A DNA stretch of 64,000 bases. Origin: Sphingobacteriia bacterium. GTDB taxonomy: Bacteria; Bacteroidota; Bacteroidia; Bacteroidales; UBA7960. Location of the stretch: contig JAABRR010000001.1 in assembly GCA_011390785.1 (NCBI GenBank), positions 124,001 to 188,000 of the forward strand. The letters are read 5' to 3'. The notes beneath the pieces are model-generated. The model made no database searches. It was not told where the DNA came from and was given only the letters and a program-made list of their open reading frames with translations. The position numbers were made by a program, and so were the translations under genes. Below, in pieces: positions 1 to 9,412 of the stretch. Position 1 is the stretch's first letter; every line of letters starts with the position of its first letter.

Positions 1-1509
1 AAAATCTTCTACCAAGTAAAGGTCTGTAACTTCCTCAACACGGTCGATGGCTTCTATCCTAACATTGTCAATAACAACGCGGTCGTTATCTGTAGAGTTA
101 AAATGGCGGAAAGCCACACGGATATTCTGACTCTGATAGCCTGACAATTCAACCATACGGGGTTGATATACCCAATTAGGATCCTGTGAGCTGAGCGTTT
201 CTTCAAAAATCATCTCGTAATCTTCGGCATCAAACTCTTGCTGGTCATCCGTAACAGATGCTACCCACACACTGTATGTTTCATCGCGATGTTGAGCGTT
301 TCCAGATGTTGATGCAACATCCCATTTCAGGTAGAGGTTATCGTAAACATCGGGAATTTCATTCAATTCCACATTGATGAACAGGTTGGCATCCAAAACT
401 TTGAAAGAGCCTGCTGTATCAAAAAATAAATCCTTTACCACGGTATAGGTATAATAACCAGGGGTAAGATTGAATACATTCTCATTTACTGGACCAGATT
501 CTCCATTAACAGTGATTATAAAGTCATTCAATAATTCTCCTTCGGTATCCAGGATTGTAAACGTAACAGCATATTCAGGGTCGGTTCCGGCATCGAGGGT
601 AACATCTACTGTAATACCCTCATCATCAACGGTAAAAGTACCGTTATAGGTTAAAAACCCATCTTTCTGAACGAAAAACTCATACTCGCCAGGGAAATAC
701 TGGAAATCAGTCTGCCCCTGATCGTAGGTAACTCCTTCTATGGAAACGATTTCAGTGCCATTGGCATCGGTTATATTGAAATCGACATCAAATTTGGATT
801 CCACAATTCGGAAATCATCAAAATAAAACAGCACATCCTCGGTTGTACCATCCACATCGCGGGTTATATGAAAAGAATCAAAATAAAAATGACCGGCACC
901 ATCGGCATTCAAATCCATTTCACCATTACCATTAACCCAGCCAAATACATTTGCTGCGTCATTATAATCCCATGTAAGTCTTTTCCAGCCTGTCCAATCA
1001 ACGGTTATCCATTCTGAACCTTCCAGGTTAAACAAGGCATCACGAACCATAAACTTAAACCGGTTTCCTTTTCCATCACCATAAAGAAAAACTTCTATGG
1101 CTTCGCCAGGAAAAAATCTTTTCCCCACAACATTTGCCATATCAGGATTAGAATACAACCTAACATAGTGACTGGCAAAACCACCGGCGGTGGGTTCGAA
1201 CCATTCAAGGGTATCTGATGTATTCCAAACAATTCCCAACTCCAATGAGCCTGTACTTTCTGTATCCGGATTTACAACTTCAACATTATGATTGCGGTAA
1301 GTTATGTATAGGCCATCTTCATCCTGGAAGATAACTCCGGTAGTTTGGCCAGACCCGCCCGGGTCTCTAAAAAAGTTAGCCCCTTCTGGTGTTTCAAAAT
1401 CGGCTATGGTGCGAAACGATCTGGTATCGACAACCTGTGCCATTATGCTATTACTGATTGTTGCAAATAAGAACACCAATAAAAATAAATTTGTAATTCG
1501 TTTTGTCAT
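1..1509 (-). CDS. Partial exported multidomain protein, related to the neighbouring amidase
   Basis: An open frame of 503 codons runs off the left edge, so the C-terminus is missing. The start ATG at 1509 is followed by a signal peptide ending in SIMAQ. Residues about 30-200 form a beta-sandwich-like domain with the motifs FLYGDGKGNRFKFMVRD and EWITVDWTGWKRLTWD; the same motifs occur in the amidase just upstream (1591-5385). Two carboxypeptidase-regulatory-like repeats follow (about 230-390), then a choice-of-anchor-J/cleaved-adhesin-like domain ending near RVAFRHFNSTDNDRVVIDNV. No catalytic motif is visible in the part present. It is probably the last gene of the leftward peptidoglycan block, 81 bases after the amidase. 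Family knowledge suggests a surface carbohydrate- or cell-wall-binding role, and a T9SS tail may lie outside the window (inference). Confidence 0.8.
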   Translation of the reverse strand, partial: MTKRITNLFLLVFLFATISNSIMAQVVDTRSFRTIADFETPEGANFFRDPGGSGQTTGVIFQDEDGLYITYRNHNVEVVNPDTESTGSLELGIVWNTSDTLEWFEPTAGGFASHYVRLYSNPDMANVVGKRFFPGEAIEVFLYGDGKGNRFKFMVRDALFNLEGSEWITVDWTGWKRLTWDYNDAANVFGWVNGNGEMDLNADGAGHFYFDSFHITRDVDGTTEDVLFYFDDFRIVESKFDVDFNITDANGTEIVSIEGVTYDQGQTDFQYFPGEYEFFVQKDGFLTYNGTFTVDDEGITVDVTLDAGTDPEYAVTFTILDTEGELLNDFIITVNGESGPVNENVFNLTPGYYTYTVVKDLFFDTAGSFKVLDANLFINVELNEIPDVYDNLYLKWDVASTSGNAQHRDETYSVWVASVTDDQQEFDAEDYEMIFEETLSSQDPNWVYQPRMVELSGYQSQNIRVAFRHFNSTDNDRVVIDNVRIEAIDRVEEVTDLYLVEDF

Positions 1510-1590
1510 GACTATTTGATTTTAGTTTGTAATTTGGATTGTATGAAATGTGATTATACCGGCTAATACTATTCTTTGCCGGCTATTTAG

Positions 1591-4500
1591 TTATCGAACT
1601 ATTTGGATTTTATGATAAGTAATATTCACTCCGGTAGATAACCTGACAAGGTAGAGTCCTTCTGGCAAATGGCTTACATCAATTGTTTTTCTTGTTCCAT
1701 CGAACGTAAGTAAATGTTCTCCAGTAATACTAATTAGCACAATTTCGCTAATCCCGTTTTGGTTTTCAGCAATAAAGAGCTTATCCTGAACTGGATTAGG
1801 ATAAATATGCTGCGCTTTCACCTGAATAGTCTCTACATCTATAGTAGAAGAAAAATGTGCAGTAAAAGTAATATCAGAAGCAGGTATGGTATAAGAAAAG
1901 AAATCGCTGGTGTTGATAATGTTTTCATTTTCGTCTGTCCAGTGCACAAATATATAGTTTTGCGACGGTGTAGCCGAAATAAAAACCTGGGTTCCTTCTT
2001 CATATTGCCCTTCCCCGGAAACGATTCCCCCTTCTGCGGGTTCTGCCAAAAGAGATAAATTATGAAACACCGGAAGCAATTCAAAATTTGCGATAATTTC
2101 ATAGTTATTGCCAGGCATTGAGAAAGTAAAACTGGCTTCGGTTGATAGAACATCGCCCTGACGGTTGGTCCAGTTGGTAAACAAATAACCATCAGCAGCT
2201 GTAGCTTCAGCCGTTATCTGCTCGGTAAACAAGTAAGTACCTGCACCGGTGGCAGTTCCCCCATCTTCAGGAAAAACATTAACGACCAAATCATATTGCC
2301 CTGTTTCAAATACTGCGGTAATACCAATATCATCACCCGGCATTATAAAGCTATAGGGAGATTCTGTTGATAGTGTGTTTCCTTCGTTATCTTCCCATCT
2401 TGCAAATACATAGCCTTGTTCGGGCTGTGCGGTAAGGGTAACTTGCTGCCCTTCGGCAAACTCACCTGCTCCACTTACATTTCCTGTTCCTTCTGGTAAT
2501 ACTATAGTGATTACGGCATAAACAGGTGCATCGCCCACTTCAATCTTATCGAGCATAAGCATATAATCATCTTCCGAAACATACTGAATGGCAAACCGGT
2601 AAACTTCACCGGCATAATCGCCCAGGAACCATGAATAATGGGTCCAGACATCGGGTACTTCAATAAAGGCACTATCAGAAATCTGAATGAAATTCTCTGG
2701 ATCGAATTCAAACGTTTCGTTATCATCCAGAGAAATATAGACATTTATTCTTTCCGGGCCAAAGGTTTCTTCATCAACTATAATAGATTTAGCAAAAAAG
2801 CTTAATTCAGTGAAATTGGTAGCGCGAAGCTGGGGTGAAATCAGCCATTTATCTTCTCCAATCTTTTGCGACATCATAGCAATCAAATACTTATCTCCAT
2901 CATAAGCAGGATGATTCCCTTCAATAGGCGGGGTAGTTTCAGAAGGGTTCATCACTTTCCATGCATATGGCTCGCCTGCTCCAGGGAAGGTGAAACCTGC
3001 AGGATTCCAGGTAATTTCACCATCTTCATCAACAGTGCGCCAGGGAAACAGGTCGGTGGAAAAGTCTTCGTAATCCTGCCAGTTCTCAAAAAGGGTGGTT
3101 GAATATTGGGTTTCATCTTTTCTCACAAAGTGCAAATGATCAAAATAGATTGCTCCGACACTCTCTGCATTCTCCCCAGCCGTAACATGGAATCCATCCA
3201 TATAAAAATTGCTTCCTTCCAAAATGCCATTTCCTCCAACACCAGCCCATGGGAAAGCCTGATCGTTGGCCAGGTCCCAGGCTACCAACTTCCATCCCAA
3301 CCAGTCGAGGGTAACCCATTCCTGGGTTTCGAGCTGATTGAGACCATCGCGGATCATCAATCGCACTTTATTTCCAGATCCATCACCAAAAACATATACC
3401 TGCAAAACATCGCCAATATTAAATCTGACTCCATTTTGTGGGGCTGTTGGGGGTAAATACTGCCGGATATATGGAATTCCAATGTATCCAGAATCCCAGC
3501 CATAGCTCAGTTTCATACTGCCGGTGCTTCCCACAGCATGATTCACTATATTGGTATTAAAGCTGCGCGATGTAAGCTCGGCTAATACTCCTACTGTTTG
3601 GCCAGCCTGCAGTGGACCCCACCAATCAGAAACACCGGAATCAAATCCATCGATAAGTCCGCTTTGAAGAATGGGTTCATCAATAATATAAAAACGGAGA
3701 GACTGCTCTTCCGAGAGATTATAAAACTCATCGCTAAGCCCTGCAGCAATTGTAACGTAATATACCAAACCGGGTTGAAGATCTTCTACGGGAAAAAAGT
3801 GAATTACACTCTGCTCGTTAATTACCTGGTGATCAACTAAACCACTCACGGGTTCGGATTCGCTCCCTGTAGAAAGCACTACCGTATTTTGCTGTATGGT
3901 TTGATCCAATATCATTTCGTCGTAAACCAGCCTGATAACCGGACGCAATGTTCGCACAGGAGTATCTTCGGTGGGTGAAAAGTCTATTATCGCTGGTGCA
4001 TCAGTGTCTTCATCAGACATGGTGATCTGGAAAACATAGTCGCCCCCTTCTACTCCATCCCCATCGCCATCAAGAAACTGTTCGGTGAGAGAATTTTTGG
4101 CTATATTTCCATCGAAAGTGAGCGTATAATCTTGCAGATAAGCAAATTCTGTGGTTTGTATAACTAGCTCAAAATCACTTTCCCATGAAACGGAATAATT
4201 AGCTGGTGGATCAATGGACAAAGCATCTTCTGTGGCTTCCTGATCCATGATGCGGCTAAACCGCACATTCAGGGGTGTGCCGGGAACCAACTCAATAAGC
4301 TCCTCTGCCGGATTAACAGAAACCACTACCGGGGGGATGAGCGAAACCATCATTGGATCGAGAAAGCTCAGGTTTTCTTCGGTAAGTCCGTTAGGATTGG
4401 AAACAATATCAAGATCAACTGTAAGAGTATCATAATTGGCCCTGGCAAACTCAACCGTAACGGTGGTATTGGGTATAAGACTATCGATGAAGAAAAATCC

Positions 4501-5385
4501 GTTGCGCAACTGATTTGGGTTGCTGGAGTAGTTATTGAAAAGCGATTCGTATCCATCTGTTACGTAGGTTTTATCCCCAATAGTAACAGTAACATCGTTC
4601 AGAGGCAAATCGGTTTCTAAGTCGCGAATAATTCCAGTTGCCAAACCAATGGCTGGCCGGTCGATATCATGCCATTGCAGGAAAGAACGAAAGGCAGACA
4701 AGGCTTCGAGCACCTTCCACTCGGCATTCATATTGAGCATTTGCTGGCCGGGGTTTGTGTGAAACCCTGCTTCGCTGAGCAATGATGCCATATTGGTTGT
4801 ACGATTTACGTGCAGATAAGGCCATTGATTGGTATGATTATGAATATCTCCCTGATAAAAAACACGGTCGGCAAAATTACCTCTTCGCCCGATGCGCATG
4901 GCACCGGTAAGATCAAAATCAAGAATAGCACCGTAAGCGCCACCTCCTTCGGGGGTTTTCTCAACCAGTACGCCGTTGCTTTTCCAGCCTCCATAAAGCA
5001 TCAAAGTAAGATTTGTTGCCGGAGAAACGGCCGCATCGCTATGGATAGAATAATAGAAATCGGCACCCAGCGTATTCGCCAATGCTGTGCGACCTTCCAG
5101 CGAAATGTTATCCTGATCGGTCATACGCGCCATGAAAACAGTATCAATATCGGTTTGCTCAAGAAACATTCCACGTAAAGCAAGGCCTACACGTAGCACC
5201 TTCTGCGCTTCAGAATAATTGAAGAGACCCATATTTTCCGTTTGCGAGTGGCCGGGATCAATAAAAAGTGTCCAGTTATTTAACCCGGTAATTTCCTGTG
5301 CGGTAGCATCTCTTGCATTCCCCAGCATAAGAAAAACCAGCAGTGCTGCTAATATATGTCTTGATAGTAATAGTTGGGTTTTCAT
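1591..5385 (-). CDS. T9SS-exported N-acetylmuramoyl-L-alanine amidase (Amidase_3), multidomain
   Basis: A 1264-residue secreted enzyme expected to cut the amide bond between MurNAc and L-Ala of the stem peptide. I chose the ATG at 5385 because it gives a clean signal peptide (MKTQLLLSRHILAALLVFLM, cleavage after DATAQ); the longer frame adds a lysine-rich leader. The Amidase_3 domain spans about 36-240 with the full zinc/catalytic set: H46 (DPGHSQ), E59 (YSEAQ), H115 (YSIHSDA) and E205 (LLSEAGFHTNP). Next come a carboxypeptidase-regulatory-like domain, two Big_5/Ig-like domains, a beta-sandwich shared with the neighbour at 1-1509, a cleaved-adhesin-like domain, and three divergent InlB-type repeats each ending near IxxxFE. 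The C-terminus (IYPNPVQDKLFIAE to the end) is a type A T9SS sorting domain. The size and modules are far beyond a housekeeping amidase and point to a surface or released enzyme acting on external or shed cell wall. Confidence 0.9.
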   Translation of the reverse strand: MKTQLLLSRHILAALLVFLMLGNARDATAQEITGLNNWTLFIDPGHSQTENMGLFNYSEAQKVLRVGLALRGMFLEQTDIDTVFMARMTDQDNISLEGRTALANTLGADFYYSIHSDAAVSPATNLTLMLYGGWKSNGVLVEKTPEGGGAYGAILDFDLTGAMRIGRRGNFADRVFYQGDIHNHTNQWPYLHVNRTTNMASLLSEAGFHTNPGQQMLNMNAEWKVLEALSAFRSFLQWHDIDRPAIGLATGIIRDLETDLPLNDVTVTIGDKTYVTDGYESLFNNYSSNPNQLRNGFFFIDSLIPNTTVTVEFARANYDTLTVDLDIVSNPNGLTEENLSFLDPMMVSLIPPVVVSVNPAEELIELVPGTPLNVRFSRIMDQEATEDALSIDPPANYSVSWESDFELVIQTTEFAYLQDYTLTFDGNIAKNSLTEQFLDGDGDGVEGGDYVFQITMSDEDTDAPAIIDFSPTEDTPVRTLRPVIRLVYDEMILDQTIQQNTVVLSTGSESEPVSGLVDHQVINEQSVIHFFPVEDLQPGLVYYVTIAAGLSDEFYNLSEEQSLRFYIIDEPILQSGLIDGFDSGVSDWWGPLQAGQTVGVLAELTSRSFNTNIVNHAVGSTGSMKLSYGWDSGYIGIPYIRQYLPPTAPQNGVRFNIGDVLQVYVFGDGSGNKVRLMIRDGLNQLETQEWVTLDWLGWKLVAWDLANDQAFPWAGVGGNGILEGSNFYMDGFHVTAGENAESVGAIYFDHLHFVRKDETQYSTTLFENWQDYEDFSTDLFPWRTVDEDGEITWNPAGFTFPGAGEPYAWKVMNPSETTPPIEGNHPAYDGDKYLIAMMSQKIGEDKWLISPQLRATNFTELSFFAKSIIVDEETFGPERINVYISLDDNETFEFDPENFIQISDSAFIEVPDVWTHYSWFLGDYAGEVYRFAIQYVSEDDYMLMLDKIEVGDAPVYAVITIVLPEGTGNVSGAGEFAEGQQVTLTAQPEQGYVFARWEDNEGNTLSTESPYSFIMPGDDIGITAVFETGQYDLVVNVFPEDGGTATGAGTYLFTEQITAEATAADGYLFTNWTNRQGDVLSTEASFTFSMPGNNYEIIANFELLPVFHNLSLLAEPAEGGIVSGEGQYEEGTQVFISATPSQNYIFVHWTDENENIINTSDFFSYTIPASDITFTAHFSSTIDVETIQVKAQHIYPNPVQDKLFIAENQNGISEIVLISITGEHLLTFDGTRKTIDVSHLPEGLYLVRLSTGVNITYHKIQIVR

Positions 5386-5616
5386 GCGTTTGTGGTTTGA
5401 TGGGTTAATTTGTTTTTTGTTCTTTGTTTTTTGTTTCTTGTTATTCAACCGTCGATTGTATTGCGCTGACATTTATATTCTATTACTGATCAACTTTCTT
5501 CTGCAGCGCTAAAATCCGATATGCAATTATAACTATAAAGATTATCGCCCCTCATGGGACTACAGCAGTACTCAAAGGTGTTTGGATGAACAAATATTCC
5601 AAAAACCACCTGACGT

Positions 5617-5646
5617 CTTCGGTCTCCCGACTTCGGTCTTCGGTCT
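5617..5646. repeat. Short CTTCGGTCT repeat cluster
   Basis: Three copies of CTTCGGTCT lie at 5617-5625, 5631-5639 and 5638-5646, the last two overlapping, in the gap between the PD40 gene and the amidase. No hairpin or T-run makes it a clear terminator. It may be a slippage-prone microrepeat or part of a family of intergenic repeats; only a genome-wide search could tell. Confidence 0.4.
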
Positions 5647-5651
5647 TCCAA

Positions 5652-6644
5652 CTAATCTAACGCCAATCTATAAATTACGCCATCCTCCGGGCTATCAAAA
5701 AGAACATATTTGCCATTGGGAGAAACGGCTGGTTTGAGTGTAGTGTGGGAAATGTTGGCAGTGAGTGGGTATGACTCTCCGGTATTCACATCAACAGCAT
5801 AAAGCTCAGCCCCAGTAATATTGTAACCATCATCATCAGCAACCGAAACAATCACATATTTTTCTCCGGGTAACCAGGCAGCCTTTTCACCACGACCCAA
5901 AGAAATCAGGTTTTCGCCATTTGCATCCATTACATATAGTCCCAAGCCCTGCACCTGGAAAGATATCTTGTTCCCTTCCGGCGATGGGCTGAGATTAAAT
6001 AAAACTCTTCCTTCAAAGTTTCCCACCTCTTTTGATGATTTGCTGGCTTCGTCAAAGAGAAAAATCTTATCGAGATGAGAATACAAAACAGATTTTGGGG
6101 TTAAACCTGTTCTTTGCAATTTGTTCCATGTAACAGTTTCCATTTTGCCACTTCTTACAAAAACCACTTCCGTACCTGTGGATGACCATACAGGTAAACT
6201 GTTTATGCCCCGGGTTTTCTCCACTAATATTTCGTAGGAAGCATTACGAACATCATAAATTTTGATTTGATGCAGTCGCCTGCGGTTTTCCGTAATAGCA
6301 CTCCGGCCCAGAATATATGCACCATCGGGCGACCATGAAAATCCGAAACCAACACTCTGATCGGTTGTTAAAATGCGAATATTGGTTCCGTTAGAATCGG
6401 CGAGCCATATCCCATTATAATTGTCCGATGTAAATGCAACGGTTTTAGCATCGGGCGACCATTGCGCGCTCATTACAGTTTGCCCGGGTAGCGAGATAAA
6501 GACTTCCGCTGATTCGGCAGGTTTGGGTTGAGAATATGTGGGTTTAGCAAAAGCAATCAAGAATAATAATACAATCCAAAGTGGTTTTTGTACCGCCACA
6601 AAGCTACGGGAACAAATCTTCCTGTTTTTTATCAGACAGCTCAT
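5652..6644 (-). CDS. Exported PD40/TolB-like beta-propeller protein
   Basis: 330 residues. A signal sequence with a long basic n-region precedes a hydrophobic stretch (WIVLLFLIAFA) and cleavage near TYSQ. The rest is a WD40-like PD40 propeller. Repeats show the typical SPDG-type turns: AQWSPDAKTVAFTSD, FSWSPDGAYILGRS, VWSSTGTEVVFVRS, SPSPEGNKISFQV and VSPNGKYVLFDSPEDG. There is no enzymatic motif. Such propellers bind proteins or ligands in the periplasm; the TolB C-terminal domain is the best known case, but the TolB N-terminal domain is absent. It lies between the DigH-like hydrolase and the amidase on the same strand (102 and 266 bases away), so it probably belongs to the peptidoglycan block. 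A binding or sensing role is inference. Confidence 0.8.
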   Translation of the reverse strand: MSCLIKNRKICSRSFVAVQKPLWIVLLFLIAFAKPTYSQPKPAESAEVFISLPGQTVMSAQWSPDAKTVAFTSDNYNGIWLADSNGTNIRILTTDQSVGFGFSWSPDGAYILGRSAITENRRRLHQIKIYDVRNASYEILVEKTRGINSLPVWSSTGTEVVFVRSGKMETVTWNKLQRTGLTPKSVLYSHLDKIFLFDEASKSSKEVGNFEGRVLFNLSPSPEGNKISFQVQGLGLYVMDANGENLISLGRGEKAAWLPGEKYVIVSVADDDGYNITGAELYAVDVNTGESYPLTANISHTTLKPAVSPNGKYVLFDSPEDGVIYRLALD

Positions 6645-6746
6645 ATTCTATTTGTTTTAAATTCTTACTAAATGAAATATAATCATCATCTTTCTTTACA
6701 ACTACTTTGCCGCCCGCGATGGATTAAAACAGCAAAGAATAGTTTT

Positions 6747-9191
6747 TTAAGGTGATTTCACAAGCCTGCCAACAAATTTTTTCCCATTGCTGGTTTTCAC
6801 ATGAATAAAATAAAATCCTGGGGCAACACCAGAAAGATCAAATTCTTCGCTATCGGTGGCCTGATTTCTGGAATATTGAGCAATTACCCTGCCCCTTGAA
6901 TCATGCAGTTGAATTATTCTGTTCTCAAGAATTTGGGGATAAATTACCTGGCATTTCTGATGAACAGGGTTGGGATAGACTTTTATTACAGTGGAGGGTT
7001 TATTTTCTGCAATACCCAAAGAACCCACATAAAAATTCACCACAGCAGACCACTGCGCCCCCCCGCAATTATTTACCCCTCTTACACGGGCAAAATAATC
7101 CTGATTTGCCTCGGACAGCGATGCAGTATAAAGATTAAAACTAACGGGGTGTTGATCAACAACCAGAGATTCCTCCGAAAAAGTATTATCAGTAGCAATC
7201 TGAATCTGGTAATGGCTGATATCGGGTACTGAATTCCACTGAAAGCTTACGGATAGATTTGTAGTCTGCATTCCGTTGGCAGGTGAATTGATTTGAGTTG
7301 CTGTGGGTTGCCCGGTAAAGAAACTCCCCTGATCAGACCAGGAAACCGATGTGCCCGATACTGCTTTAATCCGGTAAACATAATCCTGTTGCCCGGCCAG
7401 CAAGCCATCGGGCATTAGAAAAGATGTTTCTGTTAATAGATGTGAATTATAAATTATTGAGCCCGGACTTTGTGCCAATGCTACCTGCACCTGGTAAAAT
7501 TCGCTGTCTTCAACAGGCTGCCACGAAAATGCAAATCCATCACAGACTGTTTCGTTAACTGGACTGGAAACAACAGCCGACATAAGGTAATCATATCCAA
7601 CAAAAGAAGACTGATTGCCAGTAAAACGGTTAGGCATGAATTCCTGCACAGAGAAAAAAGCTTTGTTAAGATGGTGAAAAGTAGAAAAATCTTTTCCAAA
7701 AACAACCTGCAAAAACTCCGGGTCATTTTTATCTTCTTTGGTGGGAAGCTGGTCAGCCCCATACAATAAAAACCGCTGAACCGGAGAGTTAATGATGTTC
7801 ATAGCAGCAACATCCTGTTCAGAACCTGCGATAACGCCAATTTCAGCAATTTGAGGTGCTCCGGGTTGAATTTCCGGAAGCCATTCCATTTCTGGAAAAA
7901 TGGCCTTCTCTGCGTACAAATCTCCAGAAAGGTAAGCTGCCAGATCTTTAGAAGGATCAACCGTGCTGCGTGTGTTGTAAAAAATCATTCCCTGTGCCAG
8001 GTTGTTGGGACTGTTGCGGTTGGCAATAATCTGATTGCCAATTTCTGTAAGCGGCCAGTTGCTCTTTTCAGTAAAGTCGCCCGTTTTTAAAGCCAGTACT
8101 TCATGTATAGCTGCTCTATATTTTTCTGATTCCGGATCATCTGCATTTTTACCATCAAACAAACGATAAGAACCCATACTGGGATAATGATGTCTGTCAT
8201 ATCGTTTGGCTTCGTTGCCCCACCATTGAGTAAGAGTAACGAAATCCTGGGCACCACCCATTAACCAGTATAGCTGAGGTGAAATGTAATCAACCGATTG
8301 ATCGCGTAACCAGGCCAGGGGATCGCAGTTAATTGCATTGTAATTATCATTACCGGTTATGCCTGCAGGTAGAGTTGTGCCCCACTGCGTGGCAGCAGAA
8401 CTTTGGGTAGAATAAATTCCGGCAGGGCTCACCCCAAAGATAACTCCGGGGTTTACAGACTTTATCGTATCATATACTTCACGAATCATATTGTTTACTG
8501 AAGCTCTGCGAAAGTTCCCTCTGTTAAGATTGCTGTACCACTGCCCCACAAACTCCTGAGTAGCATAAGCATCATAGGTTTGCTGATCATATGATGTGGG
8601 AAGATTGGATGGATAGAAATAATCATCAAATAAAACGCCATCCAACTCATAATGAGTAATTAGATCGGCTACAATGCTTTTTATTAGCTGAGTAGTAGCC
8701 GGTAGCCCAGGATCGAAATACGTTTTTCCGTTATAGGAAATTATAAGTTCAGGATGTGTTTGGGAATAGTTGCCAGGTTTTCCGGCATATTCGCCGGCTG
8801 TATTTTCAAAACGATAAGGGTTGAGCCAGGCATGTACTTCCATACCGCGCTTATTGGCTTCCTGAAGCAGAAAAGCAAGGGGATCATAAGAAGGCTGCTG
8901 CCCCCGGTTGCCGGTAATCCATGCTGACCAGGGCTCGTAAGATGACAGGTAAAGAGCATCGGCATTGGGCCGTACCTGGAACATCACAGCGTTAAAATTG
9001 GCTGCCTGTAACTTATCCAGAATGGTAATCAAACGGGCTTGTTGTGCAGCCGCAGAAACACCGGTGCTTTGAGGCCAGTCAATATTATAAACGCTGGTAA
9101 GCCAGACCGAACGTAATTCGCGTTCGGGCTGAGCATGAATAGCGGTTATTGATAGTAATGCTAAGAATAAGGTTAGGTAGAGTTGTTTCAT
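6747..9191 (-). CDS. DigH/YngK-like family-10 glycosyl hydrolase with T9SS tail
   Basis: 814 residues with signal peptide MKQLYLTLFLALLSITAIHA. Residues about 24-400 form the GHL10 (DUF187) barrel: RSVWLTSVYNIDWP, MFQVRPNADALY, VHAWLNPYR, DGVLFDDYFYP (D189/D190, likely active-site region) and VDYISPQLYWL. E. coli DigH (YngK) of this family cuts glycan strands that have lost their stem peptides. Two fibronectin-III-like domains follow (about 545-720). The C-terminus, from VIKVYPNPVHQ through GFYFIHVKTSNGKK, is a type A T9SS sorting domain. The pairing with an amidase in the same block is logical: the amidase makes the denuded glycan that DigH prefers. Substrate is inferred from family and context. 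The spacing to the upstream PKD lipoprotein is 221 bases, so it could have its own promoter. Confidence 0.88.
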   Translation of the reverse strand: MKQLYLTLFLALLSITAIHAQPERELRSVWLTSVYNIDWPQSTGVSAAAQQARLITILDKLQAANFNAVMFQVRPNADALYLSSYEPWSAWITGNRGQQPSYDPLAFLLQEANKRGMEVHAWLNPYRFENTAGEYAGKPGNYSQTHPELIISYNGKTYFDPGLPATTQLIKSIVADLITHYELDGVLFDDYFYPSNLPTSYDQQTYDAYATQEFVGQWYSNLNRGNFRRASVNNMIREVYDTIKSVNPGVIFGVSPAGIYSTQSSAATQWGTTLPAGITGNDNYNAINCDPLAWLRDQSVDYISPQLYWLMGGAQDFVTLTQWWGNEAKRYDRHHYPSMGSYRLFDGKNADDPESEKYRAAIHEVLALKTGDFTEKSNWPLTEIGNQIIANRNSPNNLAQGMIFYNTRSTVDPSKDLAAYLSGDLYAEKAIFPEMEWLPEIQPGAPQIAEIGVIAGSEQDVAAMNIINSPVQRFLLYGADQLPTKEDKNDPEFLQVVFGKDFSTFHHLNKAFFSVQEFMPNRFTGNQSSFVGYDYLMSAVVSSPVNETVCDGFAFSWQPVEDSEFYQVQVALAQSPGSIIYNSHLLTETSFLMPDGLLAGQQDYVYRIKAVSGTSVSWSDQGSFFTGQPTATQINSPANGMQTTNLSVSFQWNSVPDISHYQIQIATDNTFSEESLVVDQHPVSFNLYTASLSEANQDYFARVRGVNNCGGAQWSAVVNFYVGSLGIAENKPSTVIKVYPNPVHQKCQVIYPQILENRIIQLHDSRGRVIAQYSRNQATDSEEFDLSGVAPGFYFIHVKTSNGKKFVGRLVKSP

Positions 9192-9247
9192 TAATCAAAT
9201 ATTAGGTTAGTGGGTTTAAATTGTTATATTGTGAGAGGGCCACTTTG

Positions 9248-9363
9248 AGTGACCCCGTCACTGGTTTATATTTTAAATGTCAGTCGCCCCGTGCCCGCAA
9301 CCAATAATCGTTTTTGCTTAATTTAATTCTGTTTCGCTGTATTAACAAGAGTCACGGGGTGAC
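9248..9363. repeat. Pair of GTGAC/GTCAC inverted-repeat units
   Basis: Two small palindromic units lie in the gap upstream of the DigH-like gene: AGTGAC-ccc-GTCACT at 9248-9262 and GTCAC-ggg-GTGAC at 9351-9363. Each can fold on itself, and one is nearly the reverse complement of the other. They resemble dispersed REP-like intergenic elements; no T-run supports a terminator. The function is unknown. Confidence 0.4.
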
Positions 9364-9412
9364 GAAGATGGAAGATATTTCGGACTTCCAGCTTCTTACT
9401 TCAGGCATCAGA

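Noticed and set aside
5385-5472. Longer N-terminus of the T9SS amidase
   Set aside because: It would add a lysine- and asparagine-rich leader before a clean signal peptide; the ATG at 5385 fits better.
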